Of a DNA stretch of 64,000 bases, positions 1 to 8,427 are shown in pieces. Every line of letters begins with the position of its first letter. The stretch's first letter is position 1. Both the position numbers and the translations under genes were made by a program. Where the stretch lies: contig NZ_JBNFZM010000005.1 in the NCBI RefSeq assembly GCF_051195235.1, forward strand, positions 248,001 through 312,000, in the 5' to 3' direction. The notes under the pieces are model-generated. The model searched no databases. It saw only the letters and a program-made list of their open reading frames with translations, and had not been told where the DNA came from. The DNA comes from Tateyamaria sp947503385 (lineage in GTDB: Bacteria; Pseudomonadota; Alphaproteobacteria; Rhodobacterales; Rhodobacteraceae).

Positions 1-2
1 TC

Positions 3-758
3 GGCGAACGCCGCCTCCCGCGCGAAGATTTCACCCTGTGCGAGCAGTTCACGCTGATCGGGTCGGGCATGATCTGGAACATCTACTTTGGTTTGCTGGC
101 GCTGTGTGCGGGCTTTTTCCTCGCCACCGCTGTGGCCCTTGGCAAAACCTCGTCCAACCGGTGGCTGCGCAAACCGTCGGAATGGTTCATTTTTGTGTTT
201 CGCGGCTCGCCGCTCTTCATTCAGTTCTTCTTTGCGTATTTCTTTTTCCTACAGCTCAAGGCCCCGTTGCCCGTTTTTGACGTTTTCACCGCCGCGTGGG
301 CGGGCGCGCTGGTGGTGCTGTTTTTCAACACCTCCGCTTATACCGGAGAAATCTTTTACGGTGCGTTGCAATCTATCCCCAAGGGGGAGGTGGAGGCAGC
401 AGATGCCTACGGTCTGAGCGGATGGTCACGGTTTCGGCGGGTGATCTGGCCCACGATGTTGCGGCTGGCGTGGCCTGGCTACACGAACGAGGCAATCTTT
501 CTGTTTCACGCCACGACGCTGGTGTTCTTTTCGGCCTTTCCAGTGCGGGGACAACGGGGCGATGCGCTGTATTACGCGAACTACTTTGCCGACAAGACGT
601 TCAATCCGTTCATCCCCTATCCCATTCTGGCCTTCTATTTCATCCTACTGACACTTCTGGTGATCGGGCTCTTTGGGCTTGTGAACCGGCGGCTGAACCG
701 GCACTTGCCACAGGGTGCGCGTACGCGGCTGAGGGTAAAGCCGAATTTGATCCGGTAG
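3..758 (+). CDS. ABC transporter permease, polar amino acid/amine type, 5' truncated
   Basis: Inner-membrane permease of the HisM/ArtM family, which with an ATPase and a periplasmic binding protein imports amino acids or related amines. The reading frame is open to the left window edge, so the true start lies outside; 251 residues are visible. Several hydrophobic segments are seen, and the cytoplasmic EAA loop that contacts the ATPase is present (GEVEAADAYGL...G). It lies 52 bp upstream of a glutamine-synthetase-like gene in the same direction, so an amine or amino acid substrate feeding the gamma-glutamylation genes is likely (inference). The family call is firm; the substrate is unknown. 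Confidence 0.9.
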   Translation, partial: GERRLPREDFTLCEQFTLIGSGMIWNIYFGLLALCAGFFLATAVALGKTSSNRWLRKPSEWFIFVFRGSPLFIQFFFAYFFFLQLKAPLPVFDVFTAAWAGALVVLFFNTSAYTGEIFYGALQSIPKGEVEAADAYGLSGWSRFRRVIWPTMLRLAWPGYTNEAIFLFHATTLVFFSAFPVRGQRGDALYYANYFADKTFNPFIPYPILAFYFILLTLLVIGLFGLVNRRLNRHLPQGARTRLRVKPNLIR

Positions 759-773
759 GATTTTACTTTTATG

Positions 774-810
774 CCTCCGGCGGTGGTATTTTTGGTCAGA
801 AGAAAACGAG
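774..810 (+). repeat. Short post-stop intergenic element, copy 1 (divergent)
   Basis: It starts 16 bp after the permease stop and runs up to the ATG of the next gene. It has the layout CTCCGG-GG, then TATTTTTGG, then CAGAAGAAAA. This resembles the better-conserved copies at 4233, 20615 and 56856 in layout but is not identical. It supplies the purine-rich ribosome-binding region of the following gene. Confidence 0.45.
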
Positions 811-2145
811 ATGCAGGATTGGTTAACTGAACACCCCGACATCCGCGCCCTGCGTGTGGCCGCGTCCGATCTGAACGGTGTGGCGCGTGGCAAGCGCGTG
901 CCGGTGTCGTCCGGAGCCAAGGCGCTTGCCGGGTCGATGCGGTTTCCCAAATCGGTGCTGAACCTCGACATTCAGGGCGAGGATATCGAGGACAGCCCGC
1001 TGGTGCTGGCTTCGGGAGATCAGGATGGCGTGCTGCGCCCCACGGAGCGTGGATTTGTACCGCTGCCATGGCTTGAGACACCCACGGCGCTGCTGCCGGT
1101 GTGGATGTATGACGAGGCCGGCGCGCCCTTTGCCGGTGATCCGCGCCATGCGCTTGCGGCGGTCGACGCGCGATTGGCGGGGCTCGGGTTGCGGCCCGTC
1201 GCAGCGGTGGAACTAGAATTTTTTCTGATCGACGATCGTGGCGACGCGCTGCGCGTGCCCGCGTCGCCACGGTCCGGCAAGCGCCGCATCGCCGGTGAGA
1301 TTCTCAGCCTGCGCCTGCTTGACCAGTTCGATGCGTTTTTTACCGAGCTTTACGATGGTTGCGCTGCCATGGGCATCCCGGCGGATGCAACAATATCGGA
1401 AAGCGGTTTGGGCCAGTTCGAGGTCACGCTCGCCCATCAGGACGGCGCGCTGAAAGTGGCCGATGATGCGTGGCTGTTCAAAATGTTGGCCAAGGGGCTG
1501 GCCCGCAAGCACGGCTTCTGTGCCACCTTTATGGCCAAGCCATATGCGGATTATGCGGGGACCGGTATGCATATGCACGCTTCGCTGCTCGACGACGTGG
1601 GGCGCAACGTGTTTGATGACGGCGGCCCGGAAGGGGCCGTGATGCTGCGGCACGCGATTGCGGGATGTCTGTCTGCAATGCCCGGCAGCACCCTGATCTT
1701 TGCGCCGCACGCCAATTCCTACGACCGGATGGTGCCAGGCGCACATGCGCCCACCGGCATGGCATGGGCCTATGAAAACCGGACCGCCGCGATCCGGGTC
1801 CCCGGTGGCCCGCCTGCCGCACGGCGAATCGAACACCGGATGGCGGGCGGAGACATCAACCCGTATCTGATGCTGGCCGCAGTGCTGGGAGCCATGGCAA
1901 ACGGAATCGAGGACGGCGTGATGCCGCCCGCGCCGATCACGGGCAACGCCTATGAACAGGACCTGCCACAGGTCCCCGCCACATGGGACGCCGCCATAGA
2001 CGCATTTGACGGTGCAGCGGAGATGGCGCGCATCTTTCCCGACATGCTGCGCGACAACCTTCTGATGACCAAGCGGCAGGAGGCGCGGCTGATGGCTTCG
2101 CTTGACCCGGACGAACGGGTTGAAATCTACCTCGACACAGTTTGA
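811..2145 (+). CDS. Glutamine synthetase family protein (gamma-glutamyl-amine ligase, PuuA-like)
   Basis: A 444-residue member of the glutamine-synthetase superfamily, a likely ATP-dependent ligase joining glutamate to an amine, as in gamma-glutamylputrescine synthesis. The visible family pattern includes the N-terminal beta-grasp region (DLNGVARGKRVP), the metal-site Glu in VELEFFLI, the MHMHASL histidine region and the RIEHRMAGGDINPYL segment. The length fits PuuA-like enzymes rather than the longer GlnA. The ATG follows an A/G-rich ribosome-binding stretch. A paralogue lies two genes downstream and an FAD oxidase completes the pathway logic. The exact amine substrate cannot be read from the sequence. 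Confidence 0.88.
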   Translation: MQDWLTEHPDIRALRVAASDLNGVARGKRVPVSSGAKALAGSMRFPKSVLNLDIQGEDIEDSPLVLASGDQDGVLRPTERGFVPLPWLETPTALLPVWMYDEAGAPFAGDPRHALAAVDARLAGLGLRPVAAVELEFFLIDDRGDALRVPASPRSGKRRIAGEILSLRLLDQFDAFFTELYDGCAAMGIPADATISESGLGQFEVTLAHQDGALKVADDAWLFKMLAKGLARKHGFCATFMAKPYADYAGTGMHMHASLLDDVGRNVFDDGGPEGAVMLRHAIAGCLSAMPGSTLIFAPHANSYDRMVPGAHAPTGMAWAYENRTAAIRVPGGPPAARRIEHRMAGGDINPYLMLAAVLGAMANGIEDGVMPPAPITGNAYEQDLPQVPATWDAAIDAFDGAAEMARIFPDMLRDNLLMTKRQEARLMASLDPDERVEIYLDTV

Positions 2146-2185
2146 GCGCCGCCATATCCTTGCCCCGTAAGCCCAAGAGAGACCC

Positions 2186-2869
2186 ATGAAAATCGGCATT
2201 CTGCAAACCGGCCACGCCCCAGAAGAAGTGCTGGGCAGCCTGGGCGATTACGACACCATGTTTCAGCGGCTGCTGGATGGGCATGGGTTCACCTTTGAGA
2301 CGTTCAACGTGGTCGACATGGAATTTCCTGCCGGGCCCACCCTGTGCGACGGCTGGCTGGTCACGGGGTCCAAACACGGCGCCTATGAGGATCACGCCTG
2401 GATTCCGCCGCTGGAGGATTTGATCCGCGCCATTCATCGCGCAGAACGGCCCATGATCGGCGTTTGCTTTGGCCATCAGATCATCGCACAGGCGATGGGG
2501 GGCACCGTGGTCAAATTCGACGGCGGGTGGGCTGTGGGGCGGCAGGACTACACGTACAAGGGTGCGCCGGTTGCCATGAATGCGTGGCATCAGGATCAGG
2601 TGATTGCACGCCCGGACGGGGCCGAGGTCATTGCCAGCAACAGGTTCTGCGAGAACGCGGCACTGGTCTATGGCAATCGGATCTGGACGGTGCAGGCGCA
2701 CCCGGAATTCGGGTCCGACATGATCGAGGCGTTGGCGACCCACCGCGGTGTCGGCGTCGTGCCCGATCCGCAACTGGAGGCGGCGCGCGCCACACTGGAC
2801 GCGCCCACCGACCGTCACAGGGTCGCTGACGACATGGCCGCCTTTTTCAAACAGGGAATGCCCGGATGA
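2186..2869 (+). CDS. Type 1 glutamine amidotransferase (GuaA-like GATase domain)
   Basis: A 227-residue stand-alone class I glutamine amidotransferase or gamma-glutamyl hydrolase. The catalytic triad is intact: Cys94 in GVCFGHQI, and His172 and Glu174 in QAHPEF. There is no synthetase domain, so ammonia transfer or gamma-glutamyl hydrolysis must involve another protein or be the reaction itself. In polyamine catabolism a related hydrolase (PuuD) releases glutamate from gamma-glutamyl-GABA; this protein may play that role (inference). The ATG follows AAGAGAGACC. Its stop overlaps the next start by 4 bp, indicating translational coupling. Confidence 0.87.
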   Translation: MKIGILQTGHAPEEVLGSLGDYDTMFQRLLDGHGFTFETFNVVDMEFPAGPTLCDGWLVTGSKHGAYEDHAWIPPLEDLIRAIHRAERPMIGVCFGHQIIAQAMGGTVVKFDGGWAVGRQDYTYKGAPVAMNAWHQDQVIARPDGAEVIASNRFCENAALVYGNRIWTVQAHPEFGSDMIEALATHRGVGVVPDPQLEAARATLDAPTDRHRVADDMAAFFKQGMPG

Positions 2870-4224
2870 GCGACTGGACAAGCAAATTGCCCGAGGCGGC
2901 ACAAACCTATCTCGACGGGCGGCGGCTGGACGAGGTCGAGTGTATCGTCGCCGATCTGCCGGGCATCGCGCGCGGCAAAGCTGTGCCGGCGTCCAAATTC
3001 GCGCGGCAGGACTTTTTCCATCTGCCCGACAGCATCTTTTACCAGACCATCACCGGCGGTTGGGGCGAGGCCGCAGGGGAAGAAGGGTTCATCGAAAAGG
3101 ATATGATCCTGCGCCCAGACATGGAGACGGCCACCGCCGCGCCATGGACCGGGGACTGGACGTTGCAGGTGATCCACGATGCCTACGATCGCAAGGGGGC
3201 ACCCGTCCCGTTCAGCCCGCGCAACGTGCTCAAGCGGGTCGTAAGCCTGTACGAGGCACAAGGGTGGAAACCCGTGGTGGCCCCGGAAATGGAGTTTTTC
3301 CTGATCGCCCGCAATCTGGACCCGGCGCAGGAAATCCAACCCATGACAGGCAGGTCGGGACGGCCTGCGGCAGCGCGGCAGGCCTATTCGATGACGGCGG
3401 TGGATGAGTTTGGCCCGGTGATCGACGACATCTATGATTTCGCCGAAGCGCAGGGCTTTGAGATCGACGGGATCACGCAGGAAGGCGGCGCAGGCCAGCT
3501 TGAGATCAACCTGCGCCACGGGGACCCGGTCAAACTGGCGGACGAGGTGTTCTATTTCAAACGGCTCATTCGTGAGGCGGCGCTGCGGCACGACTGTTTT
3601 GCGACGTTTATGGCCAAACCGATCGAGGACGAACCCGGATCGGCCATGCATATCCATCATTCCATCCTCGATATCGAGACCGGCCAGAACCTGTTTGTCG
3701 GCCCGCAGGACGGGGACACGGACGCATTTTTCTATTTTATTGCCGGGTTGCAGAACCACATGCCTGCGGCACTGGCGGTGATGGCGCCTTTCGTCAATTC
3801 CTACCGCCGATACGTCAAAGACCACGCCGCCCCGATCAACCTTGCATGGGGGCGGGACAACCGCACCACAGGCATCCGCATTCCGCTGTCGGACCCGGCG
3901 GCGCGGCGGGTCGAAAACCGGATCGCGGGCATGGATTGCAACCCGTACCTTGGCATCGCGGCGTCACTGGCCTGCGGCTATATCGGTCTGATGGAAGAAC
4001 GCCGCCCGTCGCCGCAATTCCGGGGGGACGCTTACGAAGGCGATGGGGACATTCCCCGTGTTCTGGGTCAGGCGTTAGATCTCTTTGACAATGCCACGGC
4101 GCTGCACGACGTTTTGGGACCGGACTTTGCCCGCGTCTATTCCATCGTGAAACGGGCCGAATATGACGAGTTCCTGCAAGTCATATCCCCGTGGGAACGC
4201 GAGCATCTGCTGCTGAACGTCTGA
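2866..4224 (+). CDS. Glutamine synthetase family protein, second copy (PuuA-like)
   Basis: A 452-residue glutamine-synthetase-family ligase, paralogous to the gene at 811-2145 but clearly diverged. It has ADLPGIARGKAVP at the N-terminus, PEMEFFLI for the metal Glu, MHIHHSILD and RVENRIAGMDCNPYLG. The start overlaps the amidotransferase stop (ATGA), so the two are probably co-translated. Two ligases flanking one amidotransferase suggest that two amines, or two steps, are handled. It ends 48 bp before an FAD oxidoreductase. The family is certain; the specificity is unknown. Confidence 0.88.
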   Translation: MSDWTSKLPEAAQTYLDGRRLDEVECIVADLPGIARGKAVPASKFARQDFFHLPDSIFYQTITGGWGEAAGEEGFIEKDMILRPDMETATAAPWTGDWTLQVIHDAYDRKGAPVPFSPRNVLKRVVSLYEAQGWKPVVAPEMEFFLIARNLDPAQEIQPMTGRSGRPAAARQAYSMTAVDEFGPVIDDIYDFAEAQGFEIDGITQEGGAGQLEINLRHGDPVKLADEVFYFKRLIREAALRHDCFATFMAKPIEDEPGSAMHIHHSILDIETGQNLFVGPQDGDTDAFFYFIAGLQNHMPAALAVMAPFVNSYRRYVKDHAAPINLAWGRDNRTTGIRIPLSDPAARRVENRIAGMDCNPYLGIAASLACGYIGLMEERRPSPQFRGDAYEGDGDIPRVLGQALDLFDNATALHDVLGPDFARVYSIVKRAEYDEFLQVISPWEREHLLLNV

Positions 4225-4232
4225 GGTCAGCA

Positions 4233-4274
4233 GACCGGCCCTCCGGGGGGGGATTTTATTGGGACAGAGACGGT
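4233..4274 (+). repeat. Short post-stop intergenic element, copy 2
   Basis: It begins 9 bp after a stop codon. The order is CCTCCGGGGGGGG, then ATTTTATT, then GGGACAGAGACGG, and it ends on the GTG start codon of the oxidoreductase gene. It matches the copies at 20615 (reverse strand) and 56856 over most of about 40 positions. The GACAGAGACGG end acts here as the ribosome-binding region. Confidence 0.7.
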
Positions 4275-5571
4275 GAACCTGCTTTACGCAAATGACCGGC
4301 CCGGAACCTATCCGGACAGTTGGTACGCCGCCACGTCCGACATCGGGCCGGTTCGGGCACCCTTGCCGGGCACGGTGCAGGCGGATGTTTGTGTGGTGGG
4401 TGCGGGCTATACCGGGATGTCGGCAGCACTGCATCTGGCACAGGCCGGACGGCGCGTGGTCGTGGTCGAGGCGCAGCGGGTGGGTTTTGGTGCTTCGGGG
4501 CGCAATGGCGGGCAGTTGGGTGCCGGACAGCGCGTGGAACAGCCCGATCTGGAACAGATGGTCGGGCACGACCGGGCACGCGTCCTGTGGGATATGGGAC
4601 GCGCTGCAGTGGCCCTGGTCAAGGCACTGGTGGCTGAACACGCAATTGATTGCCACCTGAAACCGGGGCTCGCGTGGACGGCGGAGCATAGCAGCGACGT
4701 GGACGACCTGCACCGTTATGCCGAACATATGGCACGGCATTATGACTACCCGCTTGAGGTTTTGGACGCCGCAGGTTTTGCCCGGTTTTGCCCCTCACCT
4801 GCATACAAAGGGGGCATTCTGGATTGGGAGCCGGGGCACCTGCACCCGCTGCGTTATGCGCTGGGACTGGCGCGTGCGGCTGAGGCGGCGGGTGCGGTGA
4901 TTTATGAAGGCAGTGCGGTCCACGACATCTCTGAAGGGGCAAAGGTGACGGTGCGCACCGATGGCGGTGTGGTTGAGGCGGATCACCTCATCCTTGCTTG
5001 CAACGGCTATCTGGGCGGGCTGTCGGGACAGGTTGCAGCGCGCGTGATGCCGATCAACAATTTTGTCGTCGCCACAGCACCGCTTGATGATCCCGATCAA
5101 GTGCTGGCGCAGGACATTGCCGTATCCGACGGTCGGTTCGTGGTGAACTATTTCAGGCTCAGCCATGACAAACGCCTGCTGTTTGGCGGCGGCGAAAGCT
5201 ATGGCTACCGCTTTCCCCGCGATATCGCGGCCAAGGTGCGCAAGCCGATGACAGAGATTTTTCCCCATCTCGCCGACGTGCCCATCGATTATGCGTGGGG
5301 TGGGACGCTGGCCATCACGATGAAACGCTTGCCCTATCTCGTGCGGCTGGCGCCAAACGTGCTGAGCGCTTCGGGATATTCCGGGCATGGGGTCGGCACC
5401 GCCACGCAAGCCGGGCAATTGATGGCGCGGGCCATTCAGGGCGATGGCGACGGCTTTGACACCATGGCCGCCCTGCCCACGATACCCTTCCCCGGCGGGA
5501 CCGCGATGCGCACACCGCTGCTGGCTCTTGCCATGACATGGTATTCGATGCGCGACCGGCTCGGTCTGTAA
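4273..5571 (+). CDS. puuB: FAD-dependent oxidoreductase (gamma-glutamylputrescine oxidase-like)
   Basis: A 432-residue DAO-family flavoprotein. The N-terminal dinucleotide fold is clear (VCVVGAGYTGMSAALHLAQAG), followed by GASGRNGGQLG, typical of PuuB-type amine oxidases. The C-terminal FAD contact SGYSGHGVGTATQAG is also present. The expected reaction is oxidative deamination of a gamma-glutamylated amine to the aldehyde, with H2O2 release. The start is a GTG lying at the end of a dispersed repeat. It closes the ligase/amidotransferase/ligase operon. The symbol is by family resemblance; the substrate may differ from gamma-glutamylputrescine. Confidence 0.82.
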   Translation: MNLLYANDRPGTYPDSWYAATSDIGPVRAPLPGTVQADVCVVGAGYTGMSAALHLAQAGRRVVVVEAQRVGFGASGRNGGQLGAGQRVEQPDLEQMVGHDRARVLWDMGRAAVALVKALVAEHAIDCHLKPGLAWTAEHSSDVDDLHRYAEHMARHYDYPLEVLDAAGFARFCPSPAYKGGILDWEPGHLHPLRYALGLARAAEAAGAVIYEGSAVHDISEGAKVTVRTDGGVVEADHLILACNGYLGGLSGQVAARVMPINNFVVATAPLDDPDQVLAQDIAVSDGRFVVNYFRLSHDKRLLFGGGESYGYRFPRDIAAKVRKPMTEIFPHLADVPIDYAWGGTLAITMKRLPYLVRLAPNVLSASGYSGHGVGTATQAGQLMARAIQGDGDGFDTMAALPTIPFPGGTAMRTPLLALAMTWYSMRDRLGL

Positions 5572-5682
5572 TCCCGCGATCAGCGTGAATTTGCGTGTGT
5601 TGCCGTCCGCGGCACACAAAACCGTTTCATTTTGCGCGTAGTGAATTTAGAAAACCAACAGATTAACATAAGGGATTCGAAA

Positions 5683-6861
5683 ATGAACCTCCCCGATATG
5701 CACAGCGCCGAAGCCATCCCGCCCGAGGCTCGCGCCGAAATTGACCGTTTGCTGACCTCTGGTGATCTCTTTCGCTATACCGCAGCCACCGACGCGCCCG
5801 TGTCCCTGCTGGAAGCGGAATTTGCCGAGATGATGGGCACCCGCTTTGCGCTGGCGGTGTCATCCTGTTCTGCCGCGCTGTTTTTGTCGCTCAAGGCGCT
5901 GGACCTGCCGCGGGATGCGCGCGTTCTGATACCCGGATTTACCTTTGCCGCAGTGCCATCGTCGGTCATACATGCCGACTGTCTGCCGGTTCTGTGCGAG
6001 GTGGGCGAGGATTACCGCATCGACATGGTGGATTTTGCCGCTAAGTTGCCGGGTTGCCGGGCGGTGATCGTCAGCCACATGCGCGGACACACGTCCGACA
6101 TGGATGCGATTATGACGCTGTGCGATGCCGCCGGTGTTCCGGTGATCGAGGACGCGGCCCATAGCCTCGGCACCACGTGGAACGGGACCAAGATCGGGAC
6201 CATCGGCACAATCGGCTGCTTTTCCTTCCAATCCTACAAGATGATCAACGCGGGCGAAGGCGGGATCATGATCACCGACGATGCCGACCTCGTGGCGCAG
6301 GCCATCATCATGTCGGGCGCCTATGAGCACAATTGGAAGAAACACCCCGTCTTGCAGGACGCCTTTGCCGCACATCAAAACCAACTGCCGCTCTACAACC
6401 TGCGCCTGTCCAATCTGAGCGCTGCGGTTATCCGTCCGCAACTGCCGCATCTGGCGCGGCGGGTCGTGGACGGGCGGCGCAACCATGATCACGTGGCAGA
6501 GTTGCTGGGTCAGAGCCCGCATATCCACGTGCCTGCTCCCCTGCCCGGCGAGGTGCGCGCACCAGATTCGATCCAGTTCAATCTGGTGGATATGGACGAT
6601 GCACAGGTTGCGGCCTTTGTGGCGGAAGCCGCAGCGCTTGGGGTCAAGGTTCAGGTGTTCGGTGCCAGTGCCGACAATGCGCGCGCTTTCTGGAATTGGC
6701 AGTTCATTCCCAACTTGCCGGATCTTCCCCAAACGCGCGCCATGCTGATGCGCGCCTGTGACGTACGCCTGCCGGTGCATCTGCCGGTCGACACGCTGGA
6801 CGCTGTGGCCAGCGCCCTGCTGGCAGCGATCGCCACGTCAGAGGGGGCCAAGGCGGCCTGA
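5683..6861 (+). CDS. DegT/DnrJ/EryC1/StrS family PLP aminotransferase
   Basis: A 392-residue fold-type I PLP enzyme of the DegT/sugar-aminotransferase family. The PLP lysine is Lys186 in SFQSYKMINAGEGG, preceded by the cofactor-binding VIEDAAHSLG. Relatives aminate nucleotide-sugar ketones, but many roseobacter members sit next to amine catabolic genes as here, so a sugar substrate is not assured. The ATG at 5683 is preferred to an upstream TTG in frame because it is preceded by AAGGGATTCG. It is 111 bp after the oxidase, so it may have its own promoter. Confidence 0.85.
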   Translation: MNLPDMHSAEAIPPEARAEIDRLLTSGDLFRYTAATDAPVSLLEAEFAEMMGTRFALAVSSCSAALFLSLKALDLPRDARVLIPGFTFAAVPSSVIHADCLPVLCEVGEDYRIDMVDFAAKLPGCRAVIVSHMRGHTSDMDAIMTLCDAAGVPVIEDAAHSLGTTWNGTKIGTIGTIGCFSFQSYKMINAGEGGIMITDDADLVAQAIIMSGAYEHNWKKHPVLQDAFAAHQNQLPLYNLRLSNLSAAVIRPQLPHLARRVVDGRRNHDHVAELLGQSPHIHVPAPLPGEVRAPDSIQFNLVDMDDAQVAAFVAEAAALGVKVQVFGASADNARAFWNWQFIPNLPDLPQTRAMLMRACDVRLPVHLPVDTLDAVASALLAAIATSEGAKAA

Positions 6862-6906
6862 GCCCGCTCTTTCCTCGGGCGCAACCGCACCCTAGGGTCC
6901 GTGGCC

Positions 6907-7812
6907 ATGACAGATCTTACCAACGGGGCCGCCTGGATGGGCGGCCGGATCATCCCCATCGCCGAGGCTGCAATCCCGGTCACCGACTGGGGCGTCACCC
7001 ATTCGGACATCGCCTATGACGTGGTGCCGGTCTGGCAGGGCGCGTTCTTTCGGCTTGACGATTACGTGGCGCGGTTCATGGCCTCGCTGACGGCGCTGCG
7101 CTTTGACATTGGCATGGACGCAGACGGCGTGCGTGCCGCGCTGCATCAGATGGTGGCCGCCTCCGCCTTGCGGGACGCCTATGTGGCCATGGTCGCCGCC
7201 CGGGGACGCAACCCGGTGCCGGGCAGCCGCGATCCCCGTGATTGTTCCAACCACTTCTACGCATGGTGCGTGCCCTACGTACATATCGTCAAACCCGACG
7301 CTGCGGCCAAGGGCACACGCGTCTGGATTGCCAAAACCGTCCGGCGCATTCCGCAAGACAGCGTGGACCCGACGGTCAAAAACTATCACTGGGGCGACTT
7401 CACCTCCGGCCTGTTCGAGGCCAAGGACCGCGGCTTCGAAACGACATTGCTGCTGGACCACGCTGGCAACGTCACCGAAGGGCCAGGGTTCAATGTCTTT
7501 GCCGTCTTTGGCAATCGGGTTGTCACCTCAGAGCACGGTGTGCTGCATGGCATCACGCGCCGCACGGTGCTTGAGATGTGTGCCGAGGTGGGACTACAGA
7601 CCGAAACACGGCCTCTGCCACTGGAGGAGTTCTGGACGGCAGATGAGGTGTTCTTGTCCTCGTCCGGTGGCGGCGTGATCCCTGTGGCGCAGGTGGACGA
7701 CCGGCATTTCTCGAACGGGGCAGCGGGGCCAAAGGCCACTGCACTCCGGCACCGCTATTTCGATTGGATCATGCGCGACGCGCACCGCACGCCGGTGTCA
7801 GGACAGCTTTGA
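6907..7812 (+). CDS. Aminotransferase class IV (branched-chain/D-amino-acid type)
   Basis: A 301-residue PLP enzyme of fold type IV. The catalytic Lys lies in DPTVKNYHW, the PLP-contact Glu in LLLDHAGNVTEGPGFNVF, and LHGITRRTVLEMC is characteristic of the family. It would transfer amino groups between an amine or amino acid and a keto acid. The ATG at 6907 is chosen; a GTG two codons upstream (6901) is an alternative. Its 3' end overlaps the convergent phaR gene by 15 bp. Its place after the amine operon and DegT gene suggests a role in nitrogen redistribution (inference). Confidence 0.85.
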   Translation: MTDLTNGAAWMGGRIIPIAEAAIPVTDWGVTHSDIAYDVVPVWQGAFFRLDDYVARFMASLTALRFDIGMDADGVRAALHQMVAASALRDAYVAMVAARGRNPVPGSRDPRDCSNHFYAWCVPYVHIVKPDAAAKGTRVWIAKTVRRIPQDSVDPTVKNYHWGDFTSGLFEAKDRGFETTLLLDHAGNVTEGPGFNVFAVFGNRVVTSEHGVLHGITRRTVLEMCAEVGLQTETRPLPLEEFWTADEVFLSSSGGGVIPVAQVDDRHFSNGAAGPKATALRHRYFDWIMRDAHRTPVSGQL

Positions 7813-8355
7813 CAGCTTGTCCTGCAACTCGGCGAGCTGCTTTTTGATGGCGTCGAGGTCTTCGCCCTCTTGATTGGCGTCGGGTGCCGGTCCGCTGCCA
7901 CCGGTCCAGCCTGCCGTGCCAAGGCCGCCCGTCATCGCCTTCAGAAACGCCTCTTGCTGCGCCTGCATCGCGTCGAAACCGGGCATCTTGGCCATCGGGT
8001 TCATCGCAGACATGTTTTCGACCATGCGGCTTTGCCCGTCGCGCAGCATCTCGAACGAGGCTTGCAGGAATTGCGGGACCACCGACACGCCGCCGGTCAT
8101 GTAGCTGCGCACCAGATCGTTCAGCACATCCACGGGCAAAACGCTTTCACCACGGCTTTCGTGTTCGGCGATGATCTGCAACAGGTACTGACGGGTGAGG
8201 TCGTCACCGGTCTTGAGGTCCACGATCTGCACCTCGCGCCCGTCGCGGATAAAGCCTGCGATGTCTTCAAGCGTTACGTAATCGCTCGTCTCTGTGTTGT
8301 AGAGACGCCGGCTGGCGTATCGCTTGATCAGCAAGGGCGCTGGTTTGTCTGTCAC
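7798..8355 (-). CDS. phaR: Polyhydroxyalkanoate synthesis repressor PhaR
   Basis: A 185-residue cytoplasmic regulator that represses phasin and its own gene when unbound and is released by PHB. The N-terminal PHB/PHA accumulation DNA-binding domain is easily recognised (KRYASRRLYNTETSDYVTLEDIA, with the conserved RLYNT), followed by the accumulation-regulator repeat region and a Glu/Lys-rich tail. A CTGC-N3-GCAG site lies 22 bp upstream of its start and similar sites lie upstream of phaP. It is separated from phaP by a divergent LysR/oxidoreductase pair. Confidence 0.93.
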   Translation of the reverse strand: MTDKPAPLLIKRYASRRLYNTETSDYVTLEDIAGFIRDGREVQIVDLKTGDDLTRQYLLQIIAEHESRGESVLPVDVLNDLVRSYMTGGVSVVPQFLQASFEMLRDGQSRMVENMSAMNPMAKMPGFDAMQAQQEAFLKAMTGGLGTAGWTGGSGPAPDANQEGEDLDAIKKQLAELQDKLSKLS

Positions 8356-8377
8356 GTGTTTTCTCCCCGCAAACGTG

Positions 8378-8388
8378 CTGCATCGCAG
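8378..8388. promoter_or_regulatory. Candidate PhaR operator upstream of phaR
   Basis: CTGCATCGCAG, an exact CTGC-N3-GCAG dyad, the motif reported for PhaR of Rhodobacter-type bacteria. It lies 22 bp from the phaR start codon, a position suited to autorepression. Confidence 0.6.
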
Positions 8389-8427
8389 CTTAGGCGCGCA
8401 AATGCGAAAAAGAAAGCGCCACGTGCG

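Noticed and set aside
5632..5682. Upstream TTG start for the DegT aminotransferase
   Set aside because: It adds 17 unrelated residues and lacks a ribosome-binding site; ATG 5683 has one.
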